Assembly (NCBI GenBank): GCA_944326545.1
Contig: CALVEH010000003.1
Coordinates: 62,001-126,000 of the forward strand
Direction: 5' to 3'
Length of the DNA: 64,000 nt
From: Candidatus Gastranaerophilales bacterium
GTDB lineage: Bacteria; Cyanobacteriota; Vampirovibrionia; Gastranaerophilales; Gastranaerophilaceae
The position numbers and the translations under genes are program-made. Under the pieces are notes generated by a model. The model did not search any database, had not been told where the DNA came from, and saw nothing but the letters and a program-made list of their open reading frames with translations. Of this stretch, positions 55,504 through 63,346 are shown piece after piece. Position 1 is the first letter of the stretch; every line of letters starts with the position of its first letter.

Positions 55504-56499
55504 TTATTTTATGCCTTCTGTTTTTAGACAAACACCGTTTTGTGAAATTTCAAAACTTGTACTCACTGGAGATAACAGCATTGCCCTATTACCTTTATAA
55601 TCTATAGACCAAGCACCCAAATACTTCGGTCTTTCTCCTGTTGCTGCGTATGCAAAAACTATTATTCTTTCAGGATGTTTTGCATCCCAGCCTATTGGAT
55701 AAATATCCCATCTATAGTCCTGTAATCTTAAATCATGATTACTACGCCAATAATACTGGATTGCACTACGTATTTCAGAAAGTTCTTTAATTTTTCCGGT
55801 ATCAAAATCATAAACTAATAAATTAGTTTTCCACAATCCTTCAGGAGTATATGATATTTTTTCTTTAATAGCCAATCTTTTTCCATCTTTAGACCAATCC
55901 ACAATAGTTAGAGTCTTTTGAATATCTAAATCTAAAGAATCCATCTCAGTACGCAACAATGACTTTTGTCCATGGTTTACGTGAGCTTCTTCGATTCGGC
56001 TTTGAACAGTTTTACTTTTATCCAAATACAAAAGATACAATTCACTACCTGCGGTTTGTGTAGACGGATAATAATAAACCGATGTATAAACCAATCTATC
56101 GAGATTTGGAGATACAACACCAATAGAATTTATCTTTCTTTTCTTCTTCAAACTGTTTAAATTAATATCAATTTTCCCAGGAGGATTATTGTACTTTACA
56201 AGAGAAATCGTAGGATCAGGCAAATCAACAAGTTTGTCATCCTTTTCAAAATGAGGGGAAGGTATTTCCTGAGCTTTTTCTGCTGCCTTATTAACTTCCC
56301 TGTAATATTCAGTCATAGTTTTAGGCATTTTATTTACAGGAGCAGGATGTTTTTCTTTGTAAGCTTTTGTCCAAAAGAATTTTGAAGCCACATCTCGTTT
56401 AAAATCAAATGAATAAGCCTTATCACACCCTAAAAGCATATGCAAAAAGCACAAAGCACAGGTAATTAACAGAACAAATCTGTTATTCATATTAAACAA
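55504..56499 (-). CDS. putative lipoprotein with beta-propeller-like body
   Basis: 331 aa. N-terminal hydrophobic segment ending L-L-G-C (Cys about residue 25), a lipobox. The body is strand-rich with repeated short motifs (V-S-P-N-L-D-R-L-V-Y, I-V-D-W-S-K-D-G-K-R-L-A-I, NLLVYDFDTGKIKEL) like TolB/WD-type propeller blades. It lies between the regulator and the permeases, so it may bind a ligand for them or for the kinase, but it is not a standard ABC substrate-binding protein. Overlaps the regulator gene by 8 bases. Confidence 0.65.
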   Translation of the reverse strand: MFNMNNRFVLLITCALCFLHMLLGCDKAYSFDFKRDVASKFFWTKAYKEKHPAPVNKMPKTMTEYYREVNKAAEKAQEIPSPHFEKDDKLVDLPDPTISLVKYNNPPGKIDINLNSLKKKRKINSIGVVSPNLDRLVYTSVYYYPSTQTAGSELYLLYLDKSKTVQSRIEEAHVNHGQKSLLRTEMDSLDLDIQKTLTIVDWSKDGKRLAIKEKISYTPEGLWKTNLLVYDFDTGKIKELSEIRSAIQYYWRSNHDLRLQDYRWDIYPIGWDAKHPERIIVFAYAATGERPKYLGAWSIDYKGNRAMLLSPVSTSFEISQNGVCLKTEGIK

Positions 56500-57181
56500 G
56501 CCCCTCTCTCATTGCAGTTACTGCAGCTTGAGTTCTGTCATCCACATATAATTTTTGCAAAATGCTGTGAACGTGTGCCTTAGCGGTAGCTCTTGTAATA
56601 AAGAGTTTTTCTGCAATTTCCGGATTAGTTAATCCATCAACAATCAACGCAAGTACTTCCATTTCTCTTTCAGTTAAACCAAATGTATTTTTACCTGCTT
56701 TATAATTTATTTCATTTGTTACATTATTTTCTGTCTTTTGTCTTTGTACATTAGACAAAACGAGTCTTGCAATAGCGGGATCCAGCCAAGCAGTTCCTTC
56801 ATTAACAGCAAATATAGCAGATGTGAGCTGTTGTGCTGTAGCACCTTTCATAATATAGCCATCAGCACCGGCTGCCAAAGCGGCAAATACATCATCCTCA
56901 TTATCTCTTGAGGTAAAGATAAGAATCTTAGCATTCAAATTGAGTTCTTTTATTCTTCTTGTTGCTTCAATTCCATCAATATCAGGAAGTCCGATGTCCA
57001 TAAGTATAACATCAGGCAAAATTTCTCTTGCCTTTTCAACACCTTCGACACCGTTTTCGGCTTCAGCAGCAAGAGTTATACCATCAGTTTTTTCTATAAC
57101 AAGTGCTGTCCCCATCCTAATCATAGTATGGTCTTCAACAAGCAAAACTTTTATATCATTCGTATTCTTATCCATAATCAC
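56492..57181 (-). CDS. LuxR/NarL-type response regulator
   Basis: 229 aa. Receiver with phospho-Asp in DVILMDIGLPDIDG and Lys in YIMKG, then LuxR-type HTH (FGLTEREMEVLALIVDGLTN ... RATAKAHVHSIL). Overlaps the kinase gene by 1 base and the lipoprotein gene by 8 bases, so stoichiometry is probably coupled. Similar in layout to the 39820-40497 regulator. Likely regulates this operon or other transport genes. Confidence 0.92.
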   Translation of the reverse strand: MIMDKNTNDIKVLLVEDHTMIRMGTALVIEKTDGITLAAEAENGVEGVEKAREILPDVILMDIGLPDIDGIEATRRIKELNLNAKILIFTSRDNEDDVFAALAAGADGYIMKGATAQQLTSAIFAVNEGTAWLDPAIARLVLSNVQRQKTENNVTNEINYKAGKNTFGLTEREMEVLALIVDGLTNPEIAEKLFITRATAKAHVHSILQKLYVDDRTQAAVTAMREGLV

Positions 57182-58740
57182 TAAACTCTATCCTTAACAT
57201 TGAGAGAATTTGGAATCATAAGAGAAAAAACACTACCCTTGTTAATTTCACTTTCTGCCCAAATTTTACCCTCGTGTGCTTCTACTATTTGTCTTGACAG
57301 ATACAACCCCAAACCTGTTCCTGCGGAACGTTTTTGGCTTGTACCTTGAGAAAATCTCTTAAACAATTTTGAAATATCAGTCTTTGGTATACCAATACCG
57401 TTATCTTTTACGCTTAAAACTAAATTGCCTTCCTTGTTGGAAGAAAAGACCTCAATGTCCCCATCTTTCGGCGTATGATTAAGAGCATTTCCACACAAGT
57501 TTAAAACAACTCTACGTAGTTCATTACGGTCAGCAGTAATATCAGCATCTTCAGTACCGTCAAACTGAACTTCCAAATTTATATTTTTCTTATCTGCTAA
57601 AGGCTTAACCTGAGCAACACAATCCTCTATAAAATCTTTTAATGCAAATGTTGTCTTGCACAAATTCAATTTGCCTGACTCATACTTGTAAACCTCTAGC
57701 AATGCGTTAACAAGCCCTAACATATCTTCATTACTCTTTTTCATTGTATCAAGCAATGTTTTTTGTCTGTCTGAGATTTCGCCCAACGAACCATCTAAAA
57801 AGAACTGTAATGTCTGGATTGCGGCAAGAAGAGGCGTTCTTAAATCGTGCGTTAAAGTAGCAATAAAATCGTCTCTTAAACGTTCCATTTCTTTTTGCAA
57901 ACTAACATTACGAACAACACCAACATATCTGATATCATCATCTTTTTTGTCTGATAAAATAGGTGCAAAATTTATCTCGACAGGAATATTTTTGTCATTA
58001 ATACAATTTTTTATTGCAGCATCTCTTAATAAAATTTCTTTTTGCTCATTTGTAATCTTTTGAACTTTTTCATCTGCAGCTACCACAAGTTCTTTTAAGT
58101 TTTTTGATTGTAAAAGATTTTTATCTAAACCTGTAATATTTTCAAAAGCTGGGTTTACCTGAACAATATCCCCCTCTTTTGACGCTATTACAATACCATC
58201 GGCACAATAGTTAATAATTGCACTGAGTTTTGTGTTAGATTCAACCAAATCTGCTGTTTTTTGAGCGACTAATTCTTCCAAAGAATGAGAATATTTTTCA
58301 AGCTGCGCTTTCGCATCAGAAAGCTCTGATATTTTTTGGTTCAAGGCAGAAATCAAACCGCTTCTTTCAAGACCGTTTCTTATATTCAACAACAAATCTT
58401 CGTTATCCCAAGGTTTTTCAATATACTTGTATATTCCAACTTCGTTAATTGCCTTGATTGCGTTTTCTTTATCAGCATATCCAGTTAAAAGAATCATACT
58501 AATATCAGGGCATACTTTTTTAGCCTCGCTCAAAAATTCAATACCATTCATGTCAGGCATCATAAAATCAGAAATTATTAAATCAGGGATATTCTCCTGT
58601 ATAGCAGCCAAAGCATTTTTAGGCGAATCAAAAAATTGTGCATTATTAAAGCCCTCTATACTCAAAAGCATTTTCAGAGTAGAAAGCATCATCGTTTCGT
58701 CATCAACAACTATTATCCTTTTTGTCTTGTAATTATCCAT
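57181..58740 (-). CDS. receiver-PAS-histidine kinase (soluble hybrid)
   Basis: 519 aa without membrane helices. N-terminal receiver (about 8-125; Asp in LIISDFMMPDMNG), coiled-coil linker, PAS (about 165-285), HisKA with TLTHDLRTP, HATPase with NLCGNALNH, DNGIGIP and GTGLGLYLSR. All nucleotide boxes are intact, unlike the kinase at 40507. The N-terminal receiver implies input from another kinase. First gene of a five-gene operon. Confidence 0.92.
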   Translation of the reverse strand: MDNYKTKRIIVVDDETMMLSTLKMLLSIEGFNNAQFFDSPKNALAAIQENIPDLIISDFMMPDMNGIEFLSEAKKVCPDISMILLTGYADKENAIKAINEVGIYKYIEKPWDNEDLLLNIRNGLERSGLISALNQKISELSDAKAQLEKYSHSLEELVAQKTADLVESNTKLSAIINYCADGIVIASKEGDIVQVNPAFENITGLDKNLLQSKNLKELVVAADEKVQKITNEQKEILLRDAAIKNCINDKNIPVEINFAPILSDKKDDDIRYVGVVRNVSLQKEMERLRDDFIATLTHDLRTPLLAAIQTLQFFLDGSLGEISDRQKTLLDTMKKSNEDMLGLVNALLEVYKYESGKLNLCKTTFALKDFIEDCVAQVKPLADKKNINLEVQFDGTEDADITADRNELRRVVLNLCGNALNHTPKDGDIEVFSSNKEGNLVLSVKDNGIGIPKTDISKLFKRFSQGTSQKRSAGTGLGLYLSRQIVEAHEGKIWAESEINKGSVFSLMIPNSLNVKDRV

Positions 58741-58799
58741 AAAGCTTTGCCTTGCTATAATATTTAGTCAATACTCAATCCCAAGAAGGACAATAAGAC

Positions 58800-58913
58800 A
58801 TGTCCCTCAATATAAAGAATATCGTATTTTTGCAGGCAGGACAAATATTTTACAAATGTAAAGCAATGTACTATAATCAACTAATCACAGACTCCGGAGA
58901 TATAGACTTATGA
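58800..58913 (+). CDS. possible 37-codon leader ORF overlapping the Lrp gene start
   Basis: ATG 58800 with AAGAAGG about 10 bases upstream and an extended -10 (TGCTATAAT, 58753-58761) before it. The product starts MSLNIKNIVFLQAGQIFYKC. Its TGA (58911-58913) overlaps the Lrp ATG (58910), a coupling arrangement. A second promoter within it could drive the regulator alone. It may be a translated leader or a chance ORF. Confidence 0.3.
   Translation: MSLNIKNIVFLQAGQIFYKCKAMYYNQLITDSGDIDL
58849..58877 (+). promoter_or_regulatory. promoter and possible operator of the Lrp-type gene
   Basis: TTTACA (58849-58854), 17 bp, TATAAT (58872-58877). The -35 is half of an inverted repeat TTTACA-AA-TGTAAA (58849-58862), a position suited to autoregulation. 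Confidence 0.55.
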
Positions 58914-59392
58914 GAGATGAATTACTTTCTATCCTTGAAAAAAACAGCAGAATTGATTTTAAAGAGCTTGCTGTACTTTTAGGCGTAACAGAAGAACAAG
59001 TTCTTGAAGAAATATCTAAACTTGAAAAAGAAAACATTATCTGTGCTTACCACACGCTTATAAATTGGGAAAAAACAGACATAGAAAAAGTATCTGCTCT
59101 TATCGAAGTAAAAGTAACTCCTCAACGAGGTCAAGGTTTTGACAGAATAGCAGAGAGAATCTATAACTACCCTGAAGTTAAATCGGTTTACCTTCTCTCG
59201 GGTGGCTACGATTTGCTTGTAACATTAGAAGAAAAAAGTCTAAAAGAAATTGCAGGATTTGTCTCAGATAAATTATCTACGATGGAAAGTGTCTTGAGCA
59301 CAGCAACTCACTTTATTCTAAAAAAATATAAAGATCACGGGACAATTATAAATAAAACAACAAAAGACGAGAGAGAGGTCATAACTCCATGA
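58910..59392 (+). CDS. Lrp/AsnC-family transcriptional regulator
   Basis: 160 aa. N-terminal HTH (RIDFKELAVLLGVTEEQVL) and C-terminal RAM/ligand domain (S-A-L-I-E-V-K-V-T-P, YLLSGGYDLLVTLE). The family senses amino acids and controls their metabolism. It overlaps the aminotransferase gene by 4 bases (ATGA), so it most likely regulates or accompanies that enzyme. A few extra charged residues extend the C-terminus. Confidence 0.9.
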   Translation: MRDELLSILEKNSRIDFKELAVLLGVTEEQVLEEISKLEKENIICAYHTLINWEKTDIEKVSALIEVKVTPQRGQGFDRIAERIYNYPEVKSVYLLSGGYDLLVTLEEKSLKEIAGFVSDKLSTMESVLSTATHFILKKYKDHGTIINKTTKDEREVITP

Positions 59393-60561
59393 GAAATTTT
59401 CTCTCAGACAAAGTTATAAACATAAAACCATCAGGTATCAGAAAGTTTTTTGATATAGTTCACGAAATGCAAGACGCTATTTCGTTAGGAGTTGGAGAAC
59501 CTGACTTTGATACACCTTGGTTTATAAGAGATGAAGGTATCTATTCTCTGGAACGAGGAAAAACCTTCTATACATCAAACGCAGGATTAAAAGACCTAAG
59601 AACAGAAATATCAAACTACATTAAAAGAACCCAGGGAATAAATTACGATCCTGAAAAAGAAATTGTTGTTACTGTTGGCGGTTCAGAAGCTATTGACATA
59701 GGATTAAGAGCTGTTATCAACCCTGATGATGAGGTTATTATTCCACAGCCTTCATACGTTTCTTACGAACCTTGTGCAGTACTTGCTGACGCAAAACCGG
59801 TGATAATAAACCTTAAAGCAGAAAACGAATTCAGACTAAAACCTGATGAACTGCTAAATGCAATAACAGATAGAACAAAAGTCCTTATTCTTCCATATCC
59901 TAATAACCCAACAGGTGCAATTATGGAAAAAGAAGACCTCGAAAAAATTGCAAAAATAGTTATAGAAAAAGATTTGCTTGTGATTTCCGATGAAATATAT
60001 TCTGCTCTTACATACAAAGACAAGCACGTTTCAATAGCTGCCATTGACGGAATGCAAGAAAGAACCATCCTTATCAACGGTTTTTCTAAAGCTTATGCAA
60101 TGACAGGTTGGCGTTTAGGCTACGCTTGCGGGCCAAAAGAAATAATAAAACAAATGACAAAAATTCATCAGTTTGCAATTATGTGTGCCCCAACGACAAG
60201 CCAATATGCAGCAGTTGAAGCATTAAAAAAAGGTGACGAAGAAGTTGAGAAAATGCGACAATCATATAACCAAAGAAGACGATTCCTCATTAATGCATTT
60301 AAAGAAATGCAGCTGGATTGTTTTGAACCATACGGAGCTTTTTATGTCTTTCCTTGTATAAAAGAATTCAATATGACATCAGAAGAATTTGCTACTAAAC
60401 TTTTAATGGAAGAAAAAGTAGCCGTGGTTCCAGGCACAGCATTTGGAGACTGTGGAGAAGGATATCTCAGAATATCTTACGCATACTCTTTAGATAACCT
60501 AAAAATGGCAATCGAACGAATCAAACATTTTGTAGAAAAACTCAGAACCAAACAATCATAA
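59389..60561 (+). CDS. class I/II PLP-dependent aminotransferase (PatA/aspartate-type)
   Basis: 390 aa. GVGEPDFDTP, the tyrosine-bearing YTSNAGLKDLR, YPNNPTGAIM, catalytic-region D-E-I-Y-S, and the Schiff-base Lys in NGFSKAYAMTGWRLGY. The C-terminal Arg that binds the substrate carboxylate is in YLRISYA. Resembles the aspartate/N-acetyl-LL-diaminopimelate (PatA-like) group. The exact substrate cannot be assigned. Translationally coupled to the upstream Lrp-type regulator. Confidence 0.88.
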   Translation: MRNFLSDKVINIKPSGIRKFFDIVHEMQDAISLGVGEPDFDTPWFIRDEGIYSLERGKTFYTSNAGLKDLRTEISNYIKRTQGINYDPEKEIVVTVGGSEAIDIGLRAVINPDDEVIIPQPSYVSYEPCAVLADAKPVIINLKAENEFRLKPDELLNAITDRTKVLILPYPNNPTGAIMEKEDLEKIAKIVIEKDLLVISDEIYSALTYKDKHVSIAAIDGMQERTILINGFSKAYAMTGWRLGYACGPKEIIKQMTKIHQFAIMCAPTTSQYAAVEALKKGDEEVEKMRQSYNQRRRFLINAFKEMQLDCFEPYGAFYVFPCIKEFNMTSEEFATKLLMEEKVAVVPGTAFGDCGEGYLRISYAYSLDNLKMAIERIKHFVEKLRTKQS

Positions 60562-60797
60562 AAAAACCTCTCTCGCAAATAAAAAGCAAAAGAGGTGAGC
60601 ACTAAGTACAAGCAATCAGAAGAGTTGAGGATTTACATAGTTAATATAACCTCATCAGCATCCTTTTACATTGGACAAATTCTGTATGTTTATTTTTACT
60701 ACTTTATGGCTATTATTTATAACAATCTTTACAATAAGCCCATTTTAGTTATTTATGCTATGCTCAGAAAGTGTCTAGGTGAATAAGGTATATTGTT

Positions 60798-62108
60798 TTG
60801 AGATTTATTGATTTAATTGACAAGAAAAAACACGGTGGAGAACATACAAAAGAGGAAATTAACTTTATTATAAACTCTCTAATGAGCGGTATGGCAGAAG
60901 ATTATCAGGTGTCTGCTTGGCTTATGGCAGTTTATTTCAAAGGAATGACTCTACAAGAAACCGCATATCTAACTGAAGAAATCATAAAATCAGGAGAAAT
61001 CATAGACCTTTCCCCAATCTGCCCCAACGGAGAACACGTTATGGACAAGCATTCAACAGGTGGGGTTGGTGACAAAATAACGCTTATTTTAATACCACTA
61101 CTTGCCGCTCTTGGAGTACCTATTGCCAAGCTTTCAGGTAGAGGTCTTGGACACACAGGCGGAACTATAGATAAACTTGAATCAATTCCAGGATTCAATG
61201 CAAATTTAGAAATAGAAGAATTAATAGAAAAAGTTAAAAATGTCGGACTCGCAATCGGTGCACAAACAAGAAGACTTACCCCTGCTGATGGCAGACTATA
61301 TGCACTACGAGATGTAACCGCAACAGTTGACTCAATACCACTTATTGCGTCATCAGTTGTTTCTAAAAAAATTGCATCAGGAGCTGACTATGTAATTTTG
61401 GATGTTAAATACGGTTCAGGAGCATTTTTAAAAACGGCAGAAGAAGCCTCCGAACTTGCAAAATGGATGGTGGATATTGCAGAAAAACTTGGCAAAAAGT
61501 TCCACGCACTTATAACATCTATGGAACAGCCACTTGGTAGAGCTGTTGGTAACGCAATAGAAGTAATTGAATCTATTGAATTTTTAAAAGGCAATATGAC
61601 ATCAGATATAAAAGAATTGACCTATGAAATGGCATCTCTTGCTTTAACATCACTTGGTAAAGCTCAAAATAAAGATGAAGCATATGCAAAAATTGATGAA
61701 GCAATAAATAGCGGTAAAGCTTTAGAATGTTTTAGAAATTTAATAAAATCACAAGGCGGGAACCCCCAAGTTGTTGATAATTACAGATTTTTTGCTCAAC
61801 CAAACTACGCATTCCAGATAAAAGCACCTCAAAACGGCTTTATATGGAATATTGATGCTTACAAAACAGCTTATGCCTGCAAGCTATTAGGAGCAGGAAG
61901 AGAAAGAAAACACGATCAAATAGATTACTCTGCAGGAATATATCTCAATAAAATTTGCGGCGAACCAATAGCAGAAGGTGAAGTAATAGCAACACTTTAT
62001 GCTAATGATGCAGATAAAATTGAAACCGCACAAAAATATCTTATTGACGCTTTTTCATTCTCTTATGAACAAAGAAACAGAGGATCTTTAATTCACCAAA
62101 TAATATAA
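60798..62108 (+). CDS. pyrimidine-nucleoside phosphorylase
   Basis: 436 aa from TTG 60798 (AAGGTA upstream). Cleaves thymidine, uridine or deoxyuridine with phosphate in nucleoside salvage. Family motif KHSTGGVGDKITL, then S-G-R-G-L-G-H-T-G-G-T-I-D-K-L-E and YVILDVKYGSGAF. The C-terminal lobe carries A-G-R-E-R-K-H-D-Q-I-D. The 236-base gap before it holds no convincing gene; a TTTACA at 60728-60733 and TATGCT pair near 60754-60764 are weak promoter candidates. Confidence 0.9.
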   Translation: MRFIDLIDKKKHGGEHTKEEINFIINSLMSGMAEDYQVSAWLMAVYFKGMTLQETAYLTEEIIKSGEIIDLSPICPNGEHVMDKHSTGGVGDKITLILIPLLAALGVPIAKLSGRGLGHTGGTIDKLESIPGFNANLEIEELIEKVKNVGLAIGAQTRRLTPADGRLYALRDVTATVDSIPLIASSVVSKKIASGADYVILDVKYGSGAFLKTAEEASELAKWMVDIAEKLGKKFHALITSMEQPLGRAVGNAIEVIESIEFLKGNMTSDIKELTYEMASLALTSLGKAQNKDEAYAKIDEAINSGKALECFRNLIKSQGGNPQVVDNYRFFAQPNYAFQIKAPQNGFIWNIDAYKTAYACKLLGAGRERKHDQIDYSAGIYLNKICGEPIAEGEVIATLYANDADKIETAQKYLIDAFSFSYEQRNRGSLIHQII

Positions 62109-62115
62109 AACAATA

Positions 62116-62679
62116 TTAATCATATTTGCCGCTGCAATAAAATTCTCTTATTGTATTGAAGTCTCTTGCAGAAGCGTGAATACCAATGTTATTTGTATTA
62201 GGATACATTATATCATTTCTATCAGAAGAATGTCCCATAATACCAAGAGCGTGGCCTATTTCGTGAACCGCAACAGCATAAATTTCTTCTTTTGACAAAT
62301 ATCTGTCTTTATATAAATCTTTGTATCCAATAGTTATATCTGCAGACACCATATATTTACCGGCACTCCTGTGATAAGTAACACCAGCTTTATTACCTGA
62401 CAATCGCTCTACAAAATACACTCTAATATTTGCATTTTTTTCTGTATTCGAATCTATAAATTTCAGACAACCGCCACCAGCTACCATCCATTCTCTAAAA
62501 GCATCATAAATACCAGGAGCATATGGCGAAGGTTGAACCCAAACGGTAATACGTTGGCTTTGTTTCCAAACTGCATAATGAGTAAGTTCATGTAAGTAAT
62601 TACTACTTGCAAAGCTTGACTGTTGACCAATTGTAATTGCTAAAATAATTATAGTAATTAAAATATATAGTTTTCTCAT
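62116..62679 (-). CDS. secreted matrixin-like metzincin protease, copy 2
   Basis: 187 aa from ATG 62679 (AGGAG upstream; the longer frame is not needed). Signal peptide MRKLYILITIIILAI..., then a matrixin-type domain: zinc site HEIGHALGIMGH and Met-turn D-I-M-Y-P. Like the neighbour it has ITVWVQP, G-C-L-K-F-I-D-S-N-T-E-K and a conserved terminal Cys (F-Y-C), so a disulfide with the earlier Cys is likely. Downstream member of a two-gene operon. Confidence 0.85.
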   Translation of the reverse strand: MRKLYILITIIILAITIGQQSSFASSNYLHELTHYAVWKQSQRITVWVQPSPYAPGIYDAFREWMVAGGGCLKFIDSNTEKNANIRVYFVERLSGNKAGVTYHRSAGKYMVSADITIGYKDLYKDRYLSKEEIYAVAVHEIGHALGIMGHSSDRNDIMYPNTNNIGIHASARDFNTIREFYCSGKYD

Positions 62680-62689
62680 AAAAATACTC

Positions 62690-63211
62690 CTATCTTCCGC
62701 AATACATGCGTCTAATTGTTGCGGCATCTCTATTCGTAAGTTTTCTTCCGGCAGCAGATGCTATGGACATAATACTTTTTCTCTCATTTGGATGCCCAAC
62801 TATCCCAAGAGCATGTCCGATTTCGTGAAGAAGAATAACTTCTATATCTATTCTTGATTTCATTTTTGTTGCAACAATTATTGTTTGTGTTCTTATACCA
62901 TATTGTGTCACTCCAACTGCATTACCTTCACCAATTATCCTGGTTGTATCAGAAAATAAAACTTTTATATTAGCAGTTTTGGACGAATTTGAATCAACAA
63001 ATTTCACACAACCATTTGCCGCATTCATCCAAACACGAAAAGCATCATAAGCTATATCTTGATATTTATTAGGCTGGACCCATACTGTGATATTGCGTGG
63101 CTCATCCCAATACTTAACAAAATCTATCTCATCTAAATAATCATCTGCAGAAAAAGCAGGTAGTTGCGAACAAGCAATAAATACCAACAGTAAGAGTTTG
63201 ATTACTTTCAT
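62690..63211 (-). CDS. secreted matrixin-like metzincin protease, copy 1
   Basis: 173 aa. Signal peptide (MKVIKLLLLVFIACSQLPAF, mature from about S-A). Catalytic zinc motif HEIGHALGIVGH, Met-turn S-I-M-S-I. The N-terminal catalytic half shares ITVWVQPNKYQDIAYDAFRVW with the neighbouring copy, so the two arose by tandem duplication. Targets are unknown; secretion to the periplasm or outside is likely. No prodomain cysteine switch is visible. Confidence 0.85.
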   Translation of the reverse strand: MKVIKLLLLVFIACSQLPAFSADDYLDEIDFVKYWDEPRNITVWVQPNKYQDIAYDAFRVWMNAANGCVKFVDSNSSKTANIKVLFSDTTRIIGEGNAVGVTQYGIRTQTIIVATKMKSRIDIEVILLHEIGHALGIVGHPNERKSIMSIASAAGRKLTNRDAATIRRMYCGR

Positions 63212-63292
63212 TAATGTCCGACTCCTATATTCTATCCATACTTTATTAATTCCCAGTTTTTATAAAATTCAAACATTTTTGTAAAGTAATGT

Positions 63293-63327
63293 AAAAAGGG
63301 TACCCGTAAATAACGGATACCCTTCTT
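63293..63327 (-). terminator. terminator of the nifJ gene
   Basis: On the minus strand AAGGGTATCCG pairs with CGGGTACCCTT around a 7-base loop and ends in T5, about 20 bases beyond the nifJ stop. Confidence 0.8.
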
Positions 63328-63346
63328 ATTTATGAAGTTAAATAAC

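Noticed and set aside
60595-60786. 63-aa GTG-start hydrophobic ORF before the phosphorylase gene
   Set aside because: No spaced Shine-Dalgarno, composition like AT-rich intergenic DNA, no recognisable motif.
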